In this document: positions 11,071-19,872 of the stretch, piece by piece
How the letters are laid out: each line of letters starts with the position of its first letter
Numbering within the stretch: the stretch's first letter is position 1
Origin: Trichomonas vaginalis G3
Lineage: Eukaryota; Parabasalia; Trichomonadida; Trichomonadidae
Assembly: GCF_026262505.1 (NCBI RefSeq)
Contig: NC_067206.1
Coordinates: 36,161,896 to 36,225,895, forward strand
DNA length: 64,000 bases
Direction of reading: 5' to 3'
Program-made: the position numbers and the translations under genes
Notes under the pieces: model-generated
What the model was told of the DNA's origin: nothing
Databases searched by the model: none
The model's input: the letters and a program-made list of their open reading frames with translations, nothing else

Positions 11071-12867
11071 ATGTCAAATGAAACAGCGTCTATGAGAAGA
11101 AATACAACACAACCGACAACTCATTATGCAAGCTCTAAATAAGAGAAACAACAAACTTTTCAAACTATTCTAAGATATCTGAGTCATTGAAAGAAGGAAA
11201 CTTAAAACTGACATTAAACCAATGACAGATGAGTTTCTGTTTCAAGACAATAAGAACCATACTTGTCTGTATAAATCCAACAAAAGGAACTTTAAACGAG
11301 AAACCTATAAATGAACTTCTTTGAAAGCAGATGTTGGCAACAAAGCTGACAAAGAATATGTAGACGATGCAATAGCAAAAGAAGAAGAAAGAGCTAACAA
11401 AGCTTATGCAACAAAGAACATACTCATCCTGAACTAGCAGACAAAACATATGTTGACAATAAAATGTCAAGTGGAAGTGACAAGAGCTGAAAACGAATAT
11501 TCTAAAAAGATCATACACATACTATATCTGAAATAACAAACTTACAAGAACCTTAAACAGGGGAAAGTGACGTTGGACATACAATACCATTGAAATATTG
11601 CAAACTTACAAGAAACCTTAAACAGGAAAAGTGACGTTGGACATATACCATTTGCAAATATTGCAAACTTACAAGAAACCTTAAACAGGAAAAGTGACGT
11701 TGGACATACACATACCATTGCAAATATTGCAAACTTACAAGAAACCTTAAACAGGAAAAGTGACGTTGGACATACACATACATCTTCTGAAATAACAGAC
11801 TTAAACGTTAGCCTTGAAAATAAAGCAGATAAAACATATGTCAATGAAATATACCAAAGTTTAGTTGGAACAAAAATATTGAAACTATTGTTGGTGACTT
11901 TTCTGTCAATGAAGAAAACAAATATTTTAGATGGCAGTTGGTACAGTCCTTAGAAAATGGTACACGGTATAAACTCATTCCGAAAAATAACAATGAAATG
12001 TATGTAAGCTATAAAAAGAACGATGGTACACAAGTTAAAGTTCCATTAGACAACAACTGCTACTTAAACTTATATGGAGACGAACAAAAGAAATATTTAA
12101 GAGTTTATGAAATGGCAGATATGACATTGCCTGACCCAGCTCCAGCACCATATTATTATGACTATGGAGATGACAACAGAACACCACATGTAGATGAACA
12201 AAAGCTAACATTATATTTAGATTTTTATAGATATAAAAGATATAATGCAATAGAAAAAACGAGAATAGTATACTATTATGAAGATGACAGAAATAAAATA
12301 TTATAGTCAAGATTTTACCTACTCTGAAAACATAAGATTATATTATAAAAAATATTCTGACTTAAACCAGAAGAAACCTGAAATAGTTGCACTATATTTT
12401 AAGTTCAAAAGAGACAATCCTATAATATCTCATATGTTTGATTTAATGAACCCAGTAGGTTCTATTTATACATCTATGGAAGCAAGAGGTCCTCAAGTAA
12501 TGTTTGGTGTTGGTGCATGGGAACAAATAGTCGACAGGTTTTTGTATTGTGCAAACTCTTCAAAGGAAACAGGTGGAAGTAAAACGATTTCAGGTGAAAA
12601 CTTACCTGCGCACAGTCACTACATAGATTTAAGTACATCTCAAGCAGGTTGGCATAAGCATAGATATTGGGATTGGTCAGGAATGACAAAAGTAAAGGAT
12701 ATGATGTTAAAGACGACGTTAAGTTTGCTATAAATTGTTACTGGAGTGACACTCAGGGAGAAGGAAACCATACACATTTCGTTTCAGGATATACGCAAAC
12801 AACGGGACAAAGTAAAGAATACATGCCACCTTACATGACAGTTTACGCATGGTATAGAATTGCTTAG
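11071..12867 (+). pseudogene. Fibre protein with phage-type tip domain, element 1, broken
   Basis: The C-terminal third, from about 11938, reads as a fibre tip: MNPVGSIYTSMEARGP, then GAWEQIVDRFLYCANSS, ENLPAHSHYIDLS and YMPPYMTVYAWYRI. This is the pattern of phage tail collar or gp10 C-terminal domains. The upstream shaft has ADKTYV-type repeats and a short DNA tandem repeat (11540-11790). The whole gene at 62080-63867 in element 2 is nearly identical over the C-terminal part (DNA about 96% by eye). Such fibres would sit on the particle surface and bind the host cell. About five or more breaks. Confidence 0.75.
11540..11790 (+). repeat. Four tandem 60-70 bp repeats in the fibre shaft region
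   Basis: The block TTACAAGAAACCTTAAACAG, followed by GAAAAGTGACGTTGGACATA and a CATTGCAAATATTGCAAAC tail, occurs four times in a row with small length differences. It lies in the shaft-coding part of the element 1 fibre gene, a place where repeat number often varies. Confidence 0.8.
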
Positions 12868-13820
12868 TCGTCATTTTCAACTTCTTTAGCATATTCGTCA
12901 GGAGTTGTCTTATATTTGTTAGGAACTGTCTTTGAAAGTATACCACCTTGAACTTTGACAAGTTTGAAACGAGGTCTGACAATAGTAGTTTTATCTTCTG
13001 CTTGCAGTCTGTACATTTGCCATGTTTGCTAACTTCATAATATTCTCTTGTATACTTTCTTCTATTTTTACGAACACGAATGTGAGTACCTGTCGAGTTC
13101 CCATTGTTGTCATAGTCAATAGTATTTTCATATGGGTCACGTTTGGGTATTTCTATTTTTACTTTGTCACCTTTCTGAAGTTTTGAAGCCCGCGCATTTT
13201 TTCTTGTTTGTCTCTTTTGACTAAATTATTAAATATATAGTCTTTCTCTAAGTCAGGGTTGTTTTTCATTTCTTCGGGGGAGTGGTTTCCCAAACCTTTT
13301 TGTTTACGGCTATTGTAAATATTTAAAACTTGTCTCATCTTTGCCATGGAGAAGTGTCTATATTTGTCGTCATATGACATTTTCATTTGCTTCACCACTT
13401 GTGGTTGGTTTAAGTCTCTTAACATTTTTATACATCCGTCAATGACACCAAGAGCAGAATGGTTTTGGTCGACAATGAAATATTGTTTACATTTTTTGAA
13501 CGCAGATAGTTTTTTACATCGTCTGATTTGAAAGAACTTTCACAGTCAGATGTCAGTTTTGTTGGATGGTATTTGTCAACGAATATTGTCAAAGCTGCTA
13601 AGATATCTAAAATAGCTTTGGACTGTAATGGTATGGCTTCACAGTATCTTGTGTTTTGACCGACAAATATTAGCCAGTATGGTGGTCCATCTGTTCTAAC
13701 TCTCGGAATGTTTTCCAAGATATCCATAAACCAAGCATTTGGTGTTGAACTAAAGATTTTTACCATGAGTGCTTTCTTTTGTCGCTTTAGAAACATAGGG
13801 GTCCTTTTCGGATTCGTCAT
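12864..13820 (-). pseudogene. Retroviral-type integrase, element 1, broken
   Basis: The central segment contains NAWFMDILENIP, WLIFVGQNTRYCEAIPL and KLTSDCESSFKSDDVKNYL, in line with an rve-type DDE integrase core (first Asp in the WFMDI strand, second in SDCES). A C-terminal part rich in VxKVQGG-type strands follows, ending beside the fibre stop codon. This enzyme would integrate the element and make the 5-bp target duplication. It converges on the fibre gene and diverges from the MG protein at 13839. About two or three breaks. Confidence 0.75.
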
Positions 13821-13838
13821 TTTTTAACCCATAAGAAA

Positions 13839-14257
13839 ATGGGTTTATTTGGCGCGTTAGCAGGAGTTGCATCCAGATTTTTACCCGCAGTGGGGACAAT
13901 AGCCAGAGGTGTATTTGGAGTTGGAAGGAAGATTTTGATACATTAGGTATACTGAAAGAGAAAGCACAACCTATTATACAAACTGTACAGAAAGGTTGGG
14001 ATGTAGCACGAGATGCAACAAATCTTATTCCAAATCCTGAAACAAGAGGAAAAGTTCAAGGATGGATGGACAATGTAGGAAGACAAGCAGGAAACTATTA
14101 TAACAAAGCAAATGACTACTATAACCAAGCAGGACACTATATGGACCAAGGTGAAAGATTCTTTAACAGAGGATATAACCATGCACAACAGTGGGTAAAC
14201 AATAACCAACCGCAACCACCTCAAAACTTGGGGAATGTAAAATTTTTATTGAGATGA
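13839..14257 (+). pseudogene. Small MG-starting amphipathic protein B, element 1, broken
   Basis: Starts MGLFGALAGVASRFLPAVG, a glycine-2 N-terminus with a hydrophobic amphipathic helix typical of membrane-active minor virion proteins. A later segment is an N/Y/Q-rich helical stretch (ANDYYNQAGHYMDQGE). The start is 18 bp from the divergent integrase start. About one break. Function by analogy only. Confidence 0.5.
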
Positions 14258-14258
14258 A

Positions 14259-14411
14259 ATGAACAATACAGCATTGAGACAAATGGGTTCAAGATGGATT
14301 TGTCGGCTTCCAGCAGTTACACCACGTGTTTGTCAAGTTCTTCCTATACCTCAGGAAGTTTTAGACCGACTTAAAAAACAACAACAACCAGTTGAAAACA
14401 AACCAAACTAA
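14259..14411 (+). CDS. 50-residue basic protein of element 1
   Basis: Open frame starting MNNTALRQMGSRWICRLP and ending in a Q/P/N tail. It is preceded by AAATTTTTATTGAGATGAA, a leader also found (with C for T) before the next gene at 14431, which supports its being a real gene. No recognised domain. Confidence 0.55.
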   Translation: MNNTALRQMGSRWICRLPAVTPRVCQVLPIPQEVLDRLKKQQQPVENKPN

Positions 14412-14430
14412 AAATTTTTACTGAGATGAA

Positions 14431-14992
14431 ATGACCGAAGAAGTTGAAACGGTAGATTTGACACCACAAACAAAAAGTTCCAGAACCATTGTCAAAACCT
14501 GTCAAAGAACTTACAGATGAAGAGAAAAATTCAATAATAGAAAGTGCCAGGTCTGGAAATACAAACCCTAACTACAAAGTCACTTTTCATAAAAATGGAA
14601 CGGCTAGTATCTCAAAAAAGAAACAGACTCTCACAAATAAAATATTGAAGTCTGAAGGAGCTTTCGAGACAACAGATGGAAAAGTTTACTTCACTGACCA
14701 ACAGTTCATTATAGAACATCTCATTGACTTAGAGTCGAAATATTCTAAACTTTACAACAAACACAAAAAGTTGAAAGGAAAACAAAAACAAATGGCATAT
14801 GATATTTATGAAGATGTTGACGACACAACTATTCCTGCAAGTGAAGTAAAGTCAAAGGAACCGGAAAGTGACGAAAAACAGATAGAAGAAGAGAAACCAA
14901 AAACTGAAGATAAACCAAAACCAAAGTTTAGTTTCCAAACTAAACCAAGTCAACCTTCATTAGCTGGTATGGGTTGGCGTCAAAAGACTTAA
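14431..14992 (+). pseudogene. Charged protein of element 1, about one break
   Basis: The main frame of about 165 residues has an N-terminal globular-looking part (NPNYKVTFHKNGTASISKKK), a predicted coiled coil (LIDLESKYSKLYNKHKKLKG) and a Lys/Glu/Pro-rich tail ending GMGWRQKT. The leader AAATTTTTACTGAGATGAAATG precedes the first ATG. Function not recognised; the lysine-rich acidic tail would suit a DNA- or capsid-associated protein, which is speculation. Confidence 0.5.
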
Positions 14993-15020
14993 TGGCAGCA
15001 GGCGGTTATGTAAAGTAAAG

Positions 15021-15235
15021 AAAAAAATATTTTTTTATTTTATTTGAAATGTACGCTGAGTTTGTTGGAGAAGACCGTTGGGAAACTTGTTTGTTAGATG
15101 AGAAATATGAAATGGCATACCATTTTAAAACAATATATTTTTAAAAAAATATTTTTTTATTTTATTTGAAATGTACGCTGAGTTTGTTGGAGAAGACCGT
15201 TGGGAAACTTGTTTGTTAGATGAGAAATATGAAAT
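15021..15235 (+). repeat. Duplicated promoter and 5' end of the HNH gene
   Basis: About 93 bp containing the T/A-rich leader (ATATTTTTTTATTTTATTTG) and the first 60 or so coding bases occurs at 15021-15113 and again at 15143-15235. Between them sits ATGGCATACCATTTTAAAAC, which recurs near 15735 after the HNH gene. The first copy thus looks like a complete duplicate of the gene that has lost its middle. Confidence 0.75.
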
Positions 15236-15624
15236 TCACTGTTGTGAGTCATTTGAAGTCAGAAACAAAAAGACAAAAAGAGTTTTAAGCGAATGGGAGC
15301 GAAATGACGGATATGCTATTATGAAGATGGGTGGGAAACACTATTTTAAACATATTGTCATTGCAACTCATTTTATACGAATCCTAACAATTTACCTTTT
15401 GTAGACCATATAAACCGTATAAGAAACGACAATAGACTTGAAAACTTACGTTGGGTCACTCGTTCTGAAACAATAAGAACAAAGGCAAATTTGGAGATAT
15501 TGTATTCGAATTTGTCGACGAACTAGAAGATGAAACAATTGAAATTACAGACTATGGCGAGCATACGTTTGAGTTTTACTACTATAGCGAAGAACAAGAC
15601 TCTTCTACTTTTATACCGGCGTAA
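15171..15624 (+). pseudogene. HNH endonuclease-type gene, element 1, broken
   Basis: Begins MYAEFVGEDRWETCLLDEKY. A downstream segment reads DHINRIRNDNRLENLRWVT, the DHxNxxxxDNRxxNLRW signature of phage-type HNH endonucleases. Such genes are usually selfish homing-type nucleases within viruses. The promoter and 5' end are duplicated just upstream. About two breaks. Confidence 0.65.
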
Positions 15625-15775
15625 ACTATAGGAAATTACAAGTATATTTTACTAAGGCGGGCTATGCTTATGTAAACACTAGAGATACAGATGGAAAACA
15701 CGTTAAATACTTCTTAACAAATTCAAGAAGCTATATGGCATACCATTTTAAAACCATATATTTTACATATATTAA

Positions 15776-16636
15776 ATGCTTCAGGTTGAAAAACAAAGAA
15801 CAAAAGTAGCAGATACAAAACCGTTAGACTATATCTTTACAAATGCTGGTAGGACTATTTCAGATGAAGAAATTTCATCCCGTTCATACAGGTTTGACTA
15901 TCCAATTCGTTGGCTTCAAAGTCCTTCAGATGCAAAGGCAATAGGATTTAGAAGAGTTTTGTTTTCAAATAGAACTAACGCATTTATGTTCGCAGTATAT
16001 TTTCATGGGCAGTATAAAGGTTCTGATGGTCTTATAGACAAATTTGATGAAATGAGGATCTTTACAGTTCGTTCAGACGAAAGTCTTGAGAAAACTCTAA
16101 ATGACTTTCAAACTCAAATGAACAAATACTATTGGGAATTTCAAGAAAATACGACTCTTTACTAAATGGAACATACTATCTGAAACTAGAATATGACAAG
16201 ATGAACTCCACCGTTTCATTTCAAAAGATTGAAATTAACCCTCCAAGAGATACAGAGTTTTATTTTGAAAGTAGACCAAACGTTCTTGGGCACAATTTCT
16301 TCGGTTACTAAACCAGAACGAACCATTACCACCAGATGGTCCATTTCAATTTATACATCCACCAGCAGATTTGACAGTTTTATAGAAACGTGTTTGACCC
16401 TCAAAATGTTATGTGTCATGCAAGTTTCAGTTCAAGCAACAATAGTTTTTCTATGTATTGGTAAGGACGTTTATGACTTTGCTTCTAAATTCTACGAACC
16501 ACCCAGTAACAGTTTCTCTGACTTTCAAGTTTGGTTCACAACAAATGGTGTGCAGCATATAATACCATTGTACTATGACTTTTATCTCGAATTGTCTTTC
16601 ATATACAACTACGGAAAAGTGCTGAAAAAGTATTGA
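15776..16636 (+). pseudogene. Unknown element protein family, copy B, lightly broken
   Basis: The first frame (129 codons) contains YRFDYPIRWLQSPSDAKAIG, the later frame FYEPPSNSFSDFQVWF and IIPLYYDFY. The same blocks occur in the minus-strand copy A (10261-11050). About 290 residues in all with one or two breaks. The family is unrecognised. Its location beside small virion-type proteins suggests a particle component, but a non-structural role is equally open. Confidence 0.5.
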
Positions 16637-16710
16637 AAAATATATTTTAGGGTAGAAGGTTTTTAGGTGTCACCAGGTCCCTCGGTCAACTAACATCTTT
16701 TTGAAAATGG

Positions 16711-16734
16711 TGACAACATGACATTTTGACAACA
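16711..16734 (+). promoter_or_regulatory. 24-bp triple iteron, element 1 copy 1
   Basis: Three abutting octamers, TGACAACA then TGACATTT then TGACAACA. Identical to the copy at 16897-16920 and to all six copies in element 2. Candidate binding site for a replication or transcription protein. Confidence 0.7.
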
Positions 16735-16896
16735 GTCCAGGAAAATGTCAAGACTTCTTCATCGTACATGTTTTGTCAAGACTTCTTCGTACATGTTTTG
16801 TCATGACTTCATCGTAAATGTTTTGAAGAACTGAAGGTGTCACCAGGTCCCTCGGTCCCTCGGTCCCTCGGTCATTTTAACTTCTCTGAAAAAGTG

Positions 16897-16920
16897 TGAC
16901 AACATGACATTTTGACAACA
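16897..16920 (+). promoter_or_regulatory. 24-bp triple iteron, element 1 copy 2
   Basis: Exact copy of the site at 16711-16734, 186 bp downstream in the same orientation and 269 bp before the start codon at 17189. Confidence 0.7.
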
Positions 16921-17137
16921 GTCCAGGAAATAAACTTCTTCTTCGTATATGTTTTGTCATGACTTCTTCGTATATGTTTTGTCACCCGTTGAATTTTGTA
17001 TAAAAAGCAACCCGCTGTTTTCCGGCGGTTGGTATATTCTTCACAAAATGCTTGTTTTGAGGTCGAGCCACTTTTGGCTCCACCGTATTTTTCAACCAAA
17101 ACTCATGAATTTTGACACTTTCACACAAAAAATAAAA

Positions 17138-17152
17138 AATAAAGTTAGTTTT
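17138..17152 (+). promoter_or_regulatory. AATAAAGTTAGTTTT box before the 98-residue protein gene
   Basis: The 15-mer lies 51 bp before the ATG at 17189. The identical box occurs at 19117 (56 bp before an ATG) and, in element 2, at 58960 (47 bp before an ATG). It is followed by a T-rich tract ending in TTATTTTATTGTAAG. Likely an element-family promoter. Confidence 0.6.
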
Positions 17153-17188
17153 TTTAAAAAAAAATATTTTTTATTTTATTGTAAGAAC

Positions 17189-17485
17189 ATGTTAGCAACA
17201 ACAGCACCAAACTCTTTAGTCATGAACCCAACATCTATGTTAGTAGAAATGAAAAGCTTCATTCCTTCTTCATATACTTTCGAAACAGAAATCCAGAAGA
17301 TAAAGCAGGAACTTCTCCAAGGAGATTTAGACTGTAGTGCGAAAGATGAAACAAATGAACAGTATCTTTATGAAATGCAGGACCTGGTGGAACATCTACC
17401 TAAACTTCCTGAAATACAACAACAAAAGCTCACTATTCCTGAATTCGATGAAATTGAAGTCAAAGCAACTGACTCAGTAAAATAA
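17189..17485 (+). CDS. 98-residue protein of element 1, unknown
   Basis: Open frame starting MLATTAPNSLVMNPTSMLVE, acidic and mostly helical in look (ETEIQKIKQELLQG, MQDLVEHLPKLPEIQQQK). The ATG is set by the promoter box 51 bp upstream and the TTGTAAGAAC leader. It is the first gene after the iteron region, the position held by the primase-helicase in element 2. No domain recognised. Confidence 0.6.
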   Translation: MLATTAPNSLVMNPTSMLVEMKSFIPSSYTFETEIQKIKQELLQGDLDCSAKDETNEQYLYEMQDLVEHLPKLPEIQQQKLTIPEFDEIEVKATDSVK

Positions 17486-17509
17486 AGAAGTTCATACGTA
17501 AGGTAAACT

Positions 17510-18024
17510 ATGAGTTTCTTGGATTTCATTGCAACCACAAAGTCATGGACAAAGATTGCGACATGGTATATTTCATTGACATATATAATCTGAAGAATTT
17601 AAGACCTACGACGACAACTTTGTTTCGTTAGTTTGCAAAATGTGTATGGCAAGATAAGAGAATAAAGATAGAAGAGGATAAGAGTATGGAACGGACAAAA
17701 AAACCCGCAACTTTTTGAGTTAAAGAAACCATTACGCCTTAGTTGTTTAGCAGGTAAGGTTTCAATGTACAATGCTAAAAAAACCCACAATGTTCTAAAT
17801 GTAAAGCGGCAATTAGGAAATATCACTACTCCGTCAAAGAGATAGAACGTATGCGAAACGACTATGCTGACTTAAAGAAAGAAGTAGAGAAACCAGCAGA
17901 AGATAAAATGGACATGTTAGAATTTCTGAACAAAAACTATCCAACAGCTGACGATTTCCTTCTATCTGATGTCAAGAAGAAATATAAAGAGACTTTCGGC
18001 ATAGTTAAAACATTCGATTACTGA
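17510..18024 (+). pseudogene. Unknown protein of element 1, broken
   Basis: Starts MSFLDFIATTKSWTKIATWY and its last segment reads EFLNKNYPTADDFLLSDVKK, ending at 18024. Charged, helical, no family recognised. It follows the 98-residue gene by 24 bp, so the two may be co-transcribed. About three breaks. Confidence 0.4.
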
Positions 18025-19110
18025 CAGAAGAAATAGAAGCTACAAAAACTGTTAGAATTTCAATATACATCGTACAATTCATGTAAAAACGCGTGAAAAA
18101 AAACAGGTGAGAAAAGAGTGAGAAAAACAGGTGAGATCTCACCTCTTCACCTAAAATATATTTTTGCTGAATTCCGTATGAAATTTCATGAGTTTTGTGT
18201 GTTTTAGACCATGTTAGAAAAGAGGTGAGAAAACAGGTGAGATCTAACATTCTAACATAAACTTTATTTTTATTGAATTCCGTATGAAATTTTAAGAGTT
18301 TTGTGTGTTTTAGACCATGTTAGAAAAGAGGTGAGAAAACAGGTGAGATCTCACCTCTTCACCTAAAATATATTTTTGTCTGATTTACGCTCATTACGAA
18401 GAAGTCTTGACAAAACATTTACACTCATTTCGATGAAGTCATGACAAAACATATACGAAGAAGTCATGAAAATTCACGAGGGTAGAAAAGAGGTTAGAAA
18501 AGAGGTTAGATCTAACCATCTACCCTAAAATATATTTTTGCTGAAAAAATGACCAAATTTCATTATATAACTGTTATTTTTTTACCAAGTGAACTTTAAC
18601 ACTTCGTAAAAAAATCCCTGAAATCATATCTTTTATACAAGATAAATGAAAAAATTTCTCTAGACCGACTTTTTTTGGTCTTGCATAAAACTCATGAAAA
18701 TCGTGAAAAAATGACCAAATTTCATTATATAACTGTTATTTTTTTACCAAGTGAACTTTAACACTTCGTAAAAAAATCCCTGAAATCATATCTTTTATAC
18801 ATGAAAATCGTAAAAAATTGCGATTTAGACTTTTTTTGGTCTTGCATAAAACTCATGAAAATCGTGAAAAAATGACCAAATTTCATGAATTTCCTCATAT
18901 GTTTGCTACCCGAGAAAAACCGAGGATAGAGATTCCATACGAAAATCGTAAAAAAAATGACCAAATTTCATGAATTTCCTCATATGTTTGCGACCCGAGG
19001 AAAACCGAGGAACGAGATTCCGTACGAAAATCGTAAAAAATTGCGAGTAGGGAAAAAAACCTGGTCGCCTAAAACTCATGAAAATCGTGAATTTCCTTAA
19101 GATACAAAAT
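18025..19110. repeat. 1.1-kb non-coding repeat field, element 1
   Basis: Three kinds of repeat lie in order. (1) 18105-18540: GTGAGAAAACAGGTGAGATC-type blocks with perfect palindromes AGGTGAGATCTCACCT at 18129-18144 and 18341-18356 and GGTTAGATCTAACC at 18504-18517, each followed by CTAAAATATATTTTTG-like sequence. (2) 18541-18800: two copies, 160 bp apart, of a 100-bp block starting ATGACCAAATTTCATTATAT. (3) 18870-19040: two copies, 88 bp apart, of a block that includes about 60 bp of KilA-N coding sequence from the gene at 19873. No open gene is seen. Confidence 0.75.
18129..18144. promoter_or_regulatory. Perfect 16-bp palindrome AGGTGAGATCTCACCT
   Basis: Recurs exactly at 18341-18356, and in altered but still palindromic form (GGTTAGATCTAACC) at 18504-18517. 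The change is compensated on both arms, which suggests that symmetry matters. Possible dimer-binding operator. Confidence 0.5.
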
Positions 19111-19116
19111 AGAAAA

Positions 19117-19131
19117 AATAAAGTTAGTTTT
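19117..19131 (+). promoter_or_regulatory. AATAAAGTTAGTTTT box before the GIY-YIG gene
   Basis: Identical to the boxes at 17138 and 58960. It is followed by TTATAAAATATTTTTTTTAT and a TTTTGTATGTAAG leader. The next gene (19873) has the same leader with a weaker box (AATAACGCTAATTTTTTA). Confidence 0.6.
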
Positions 19132-19172
19132 TTATAAAATATTTTTTTTATTTTGTATGTAAGAAACAGAAA

Positions 19173-19784
19173 ATGACAAACATTGAGTTTGAAACAGTTA
19201 AAAAGATAGACAATGACACCAAAGTGGTTCGAATTGGTGATTTAAACGTAAGATACTCAAAGAAATACAAAAAATATTCTTTGTCAGACATTTTATCTCC
19301 ATCTGGAAAGAGAGCAATCGACTGGGTTAGAATTGCTTCTAGTCAGAAAATTTTGACAAGAAATCCTGAGCTTATGATATCGGTAAGATTCTATGGAACT
19401 ACAGCATATCTTATAGACAAAAGTCTTATACCAATAGTTTTGTTATGGATTGACCCAGTTGTTGGATATAACTTCATAACATATGGTTCATTCGATACTG
19501 AACGTTGCAGTGAGGGCTTACTTTACATCGTTCAGAAACCGAAGGACTTCAATACAAAGAGATATAAGATAGGAAGAACATATAATATAACTAAAAGATA
19601 TGACAGTATAGTCAATAGAGTTAAGGTTGTGTTCGTTAACGATATGAGAGCTGCTGAAACAGAACTACTTGAAAAGTTTGAGAAAATTTATGGTGCTCCC
19701 ATAAAAGGTAAAGAAACGTTTGAAGTAGATGAGATAGATAAAGCTATAAAATTATTTGACGAAGTTGCTGAAAAATACATGTAA
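19173..19784 (+). CDS. GIY-YIG/T5orf172-type nuclease domain protein, element 1
   Basis: Whole 203-residue frame. The C-terminal half contains LLYIVQKPKDFNTKRYKIGR, then RYDSIVNRVKVVFV, AAETELLEKFEKIYG and FEVDE. This is the compact T5orf172 (MUG113-like) variant of GIY-YIG nucleases common in large DNA viruses, often beside KilA-N or BRO genes. The N-terminal half (NIEFETVKKIDNDTKVVRIG) has no clear domain. The next gene, 88 bp downstream, is KilA-N. Probably a DNA endonuclease; its role for the element is unknown. Confidence 0.75.
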   Translation: MTNIEFETVKKIDNDTKVVRIGDLNVRYSKKYKKYSLSDILSPSGKRAIDWVRIASSQKILTRNPELMISVRFYGTTAYLIDKSLIPIVLLWIDPVVGYNFITYGSFDTERCSEGLLYIVQKPKDFNTKRYKIGRTYNITKRYDSIVNRVKVVFVNDMRAAETELLEKFEKIYGAPIKGKETFEVDEIDKAIKLFDEVAEKYM

Positions 19785-19872
19785 AGCGTTTATTTTTGGT
19801 CTTTTGTGAAAGTAAGAAAATAACGCTAATTTTTTATAAAATATTTTTTTTATTTTGTATGTAAGGACAGAT

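Larger units (their letters stand above)
16663..16990 (+). repeat. Element 1 composite iteron region, two copies
   Basis: Two copies of a block running AAGGTGTCACCAGGTCCCTC, a variable run of CCCTCGGT repeats, an AACTTCTCT-like stretch and then a 24-bp iteron. Both are followed by several copies of GACTTCTTCGTACATGTTTT-type repeats. The same order of blocks occurs in element 2 at 58142-58940. There is no coding frame of note here. It lies between copy B (ending 16636) and the gene at 17189. Confidence 0.8.

Noticed and set aside
18758-18964. Phe/Ile-rich minus-strand frame in the repeat field
   Set aside because: Low-complexity reading of AT-rich tandem repeats, with no conserved start or leader.
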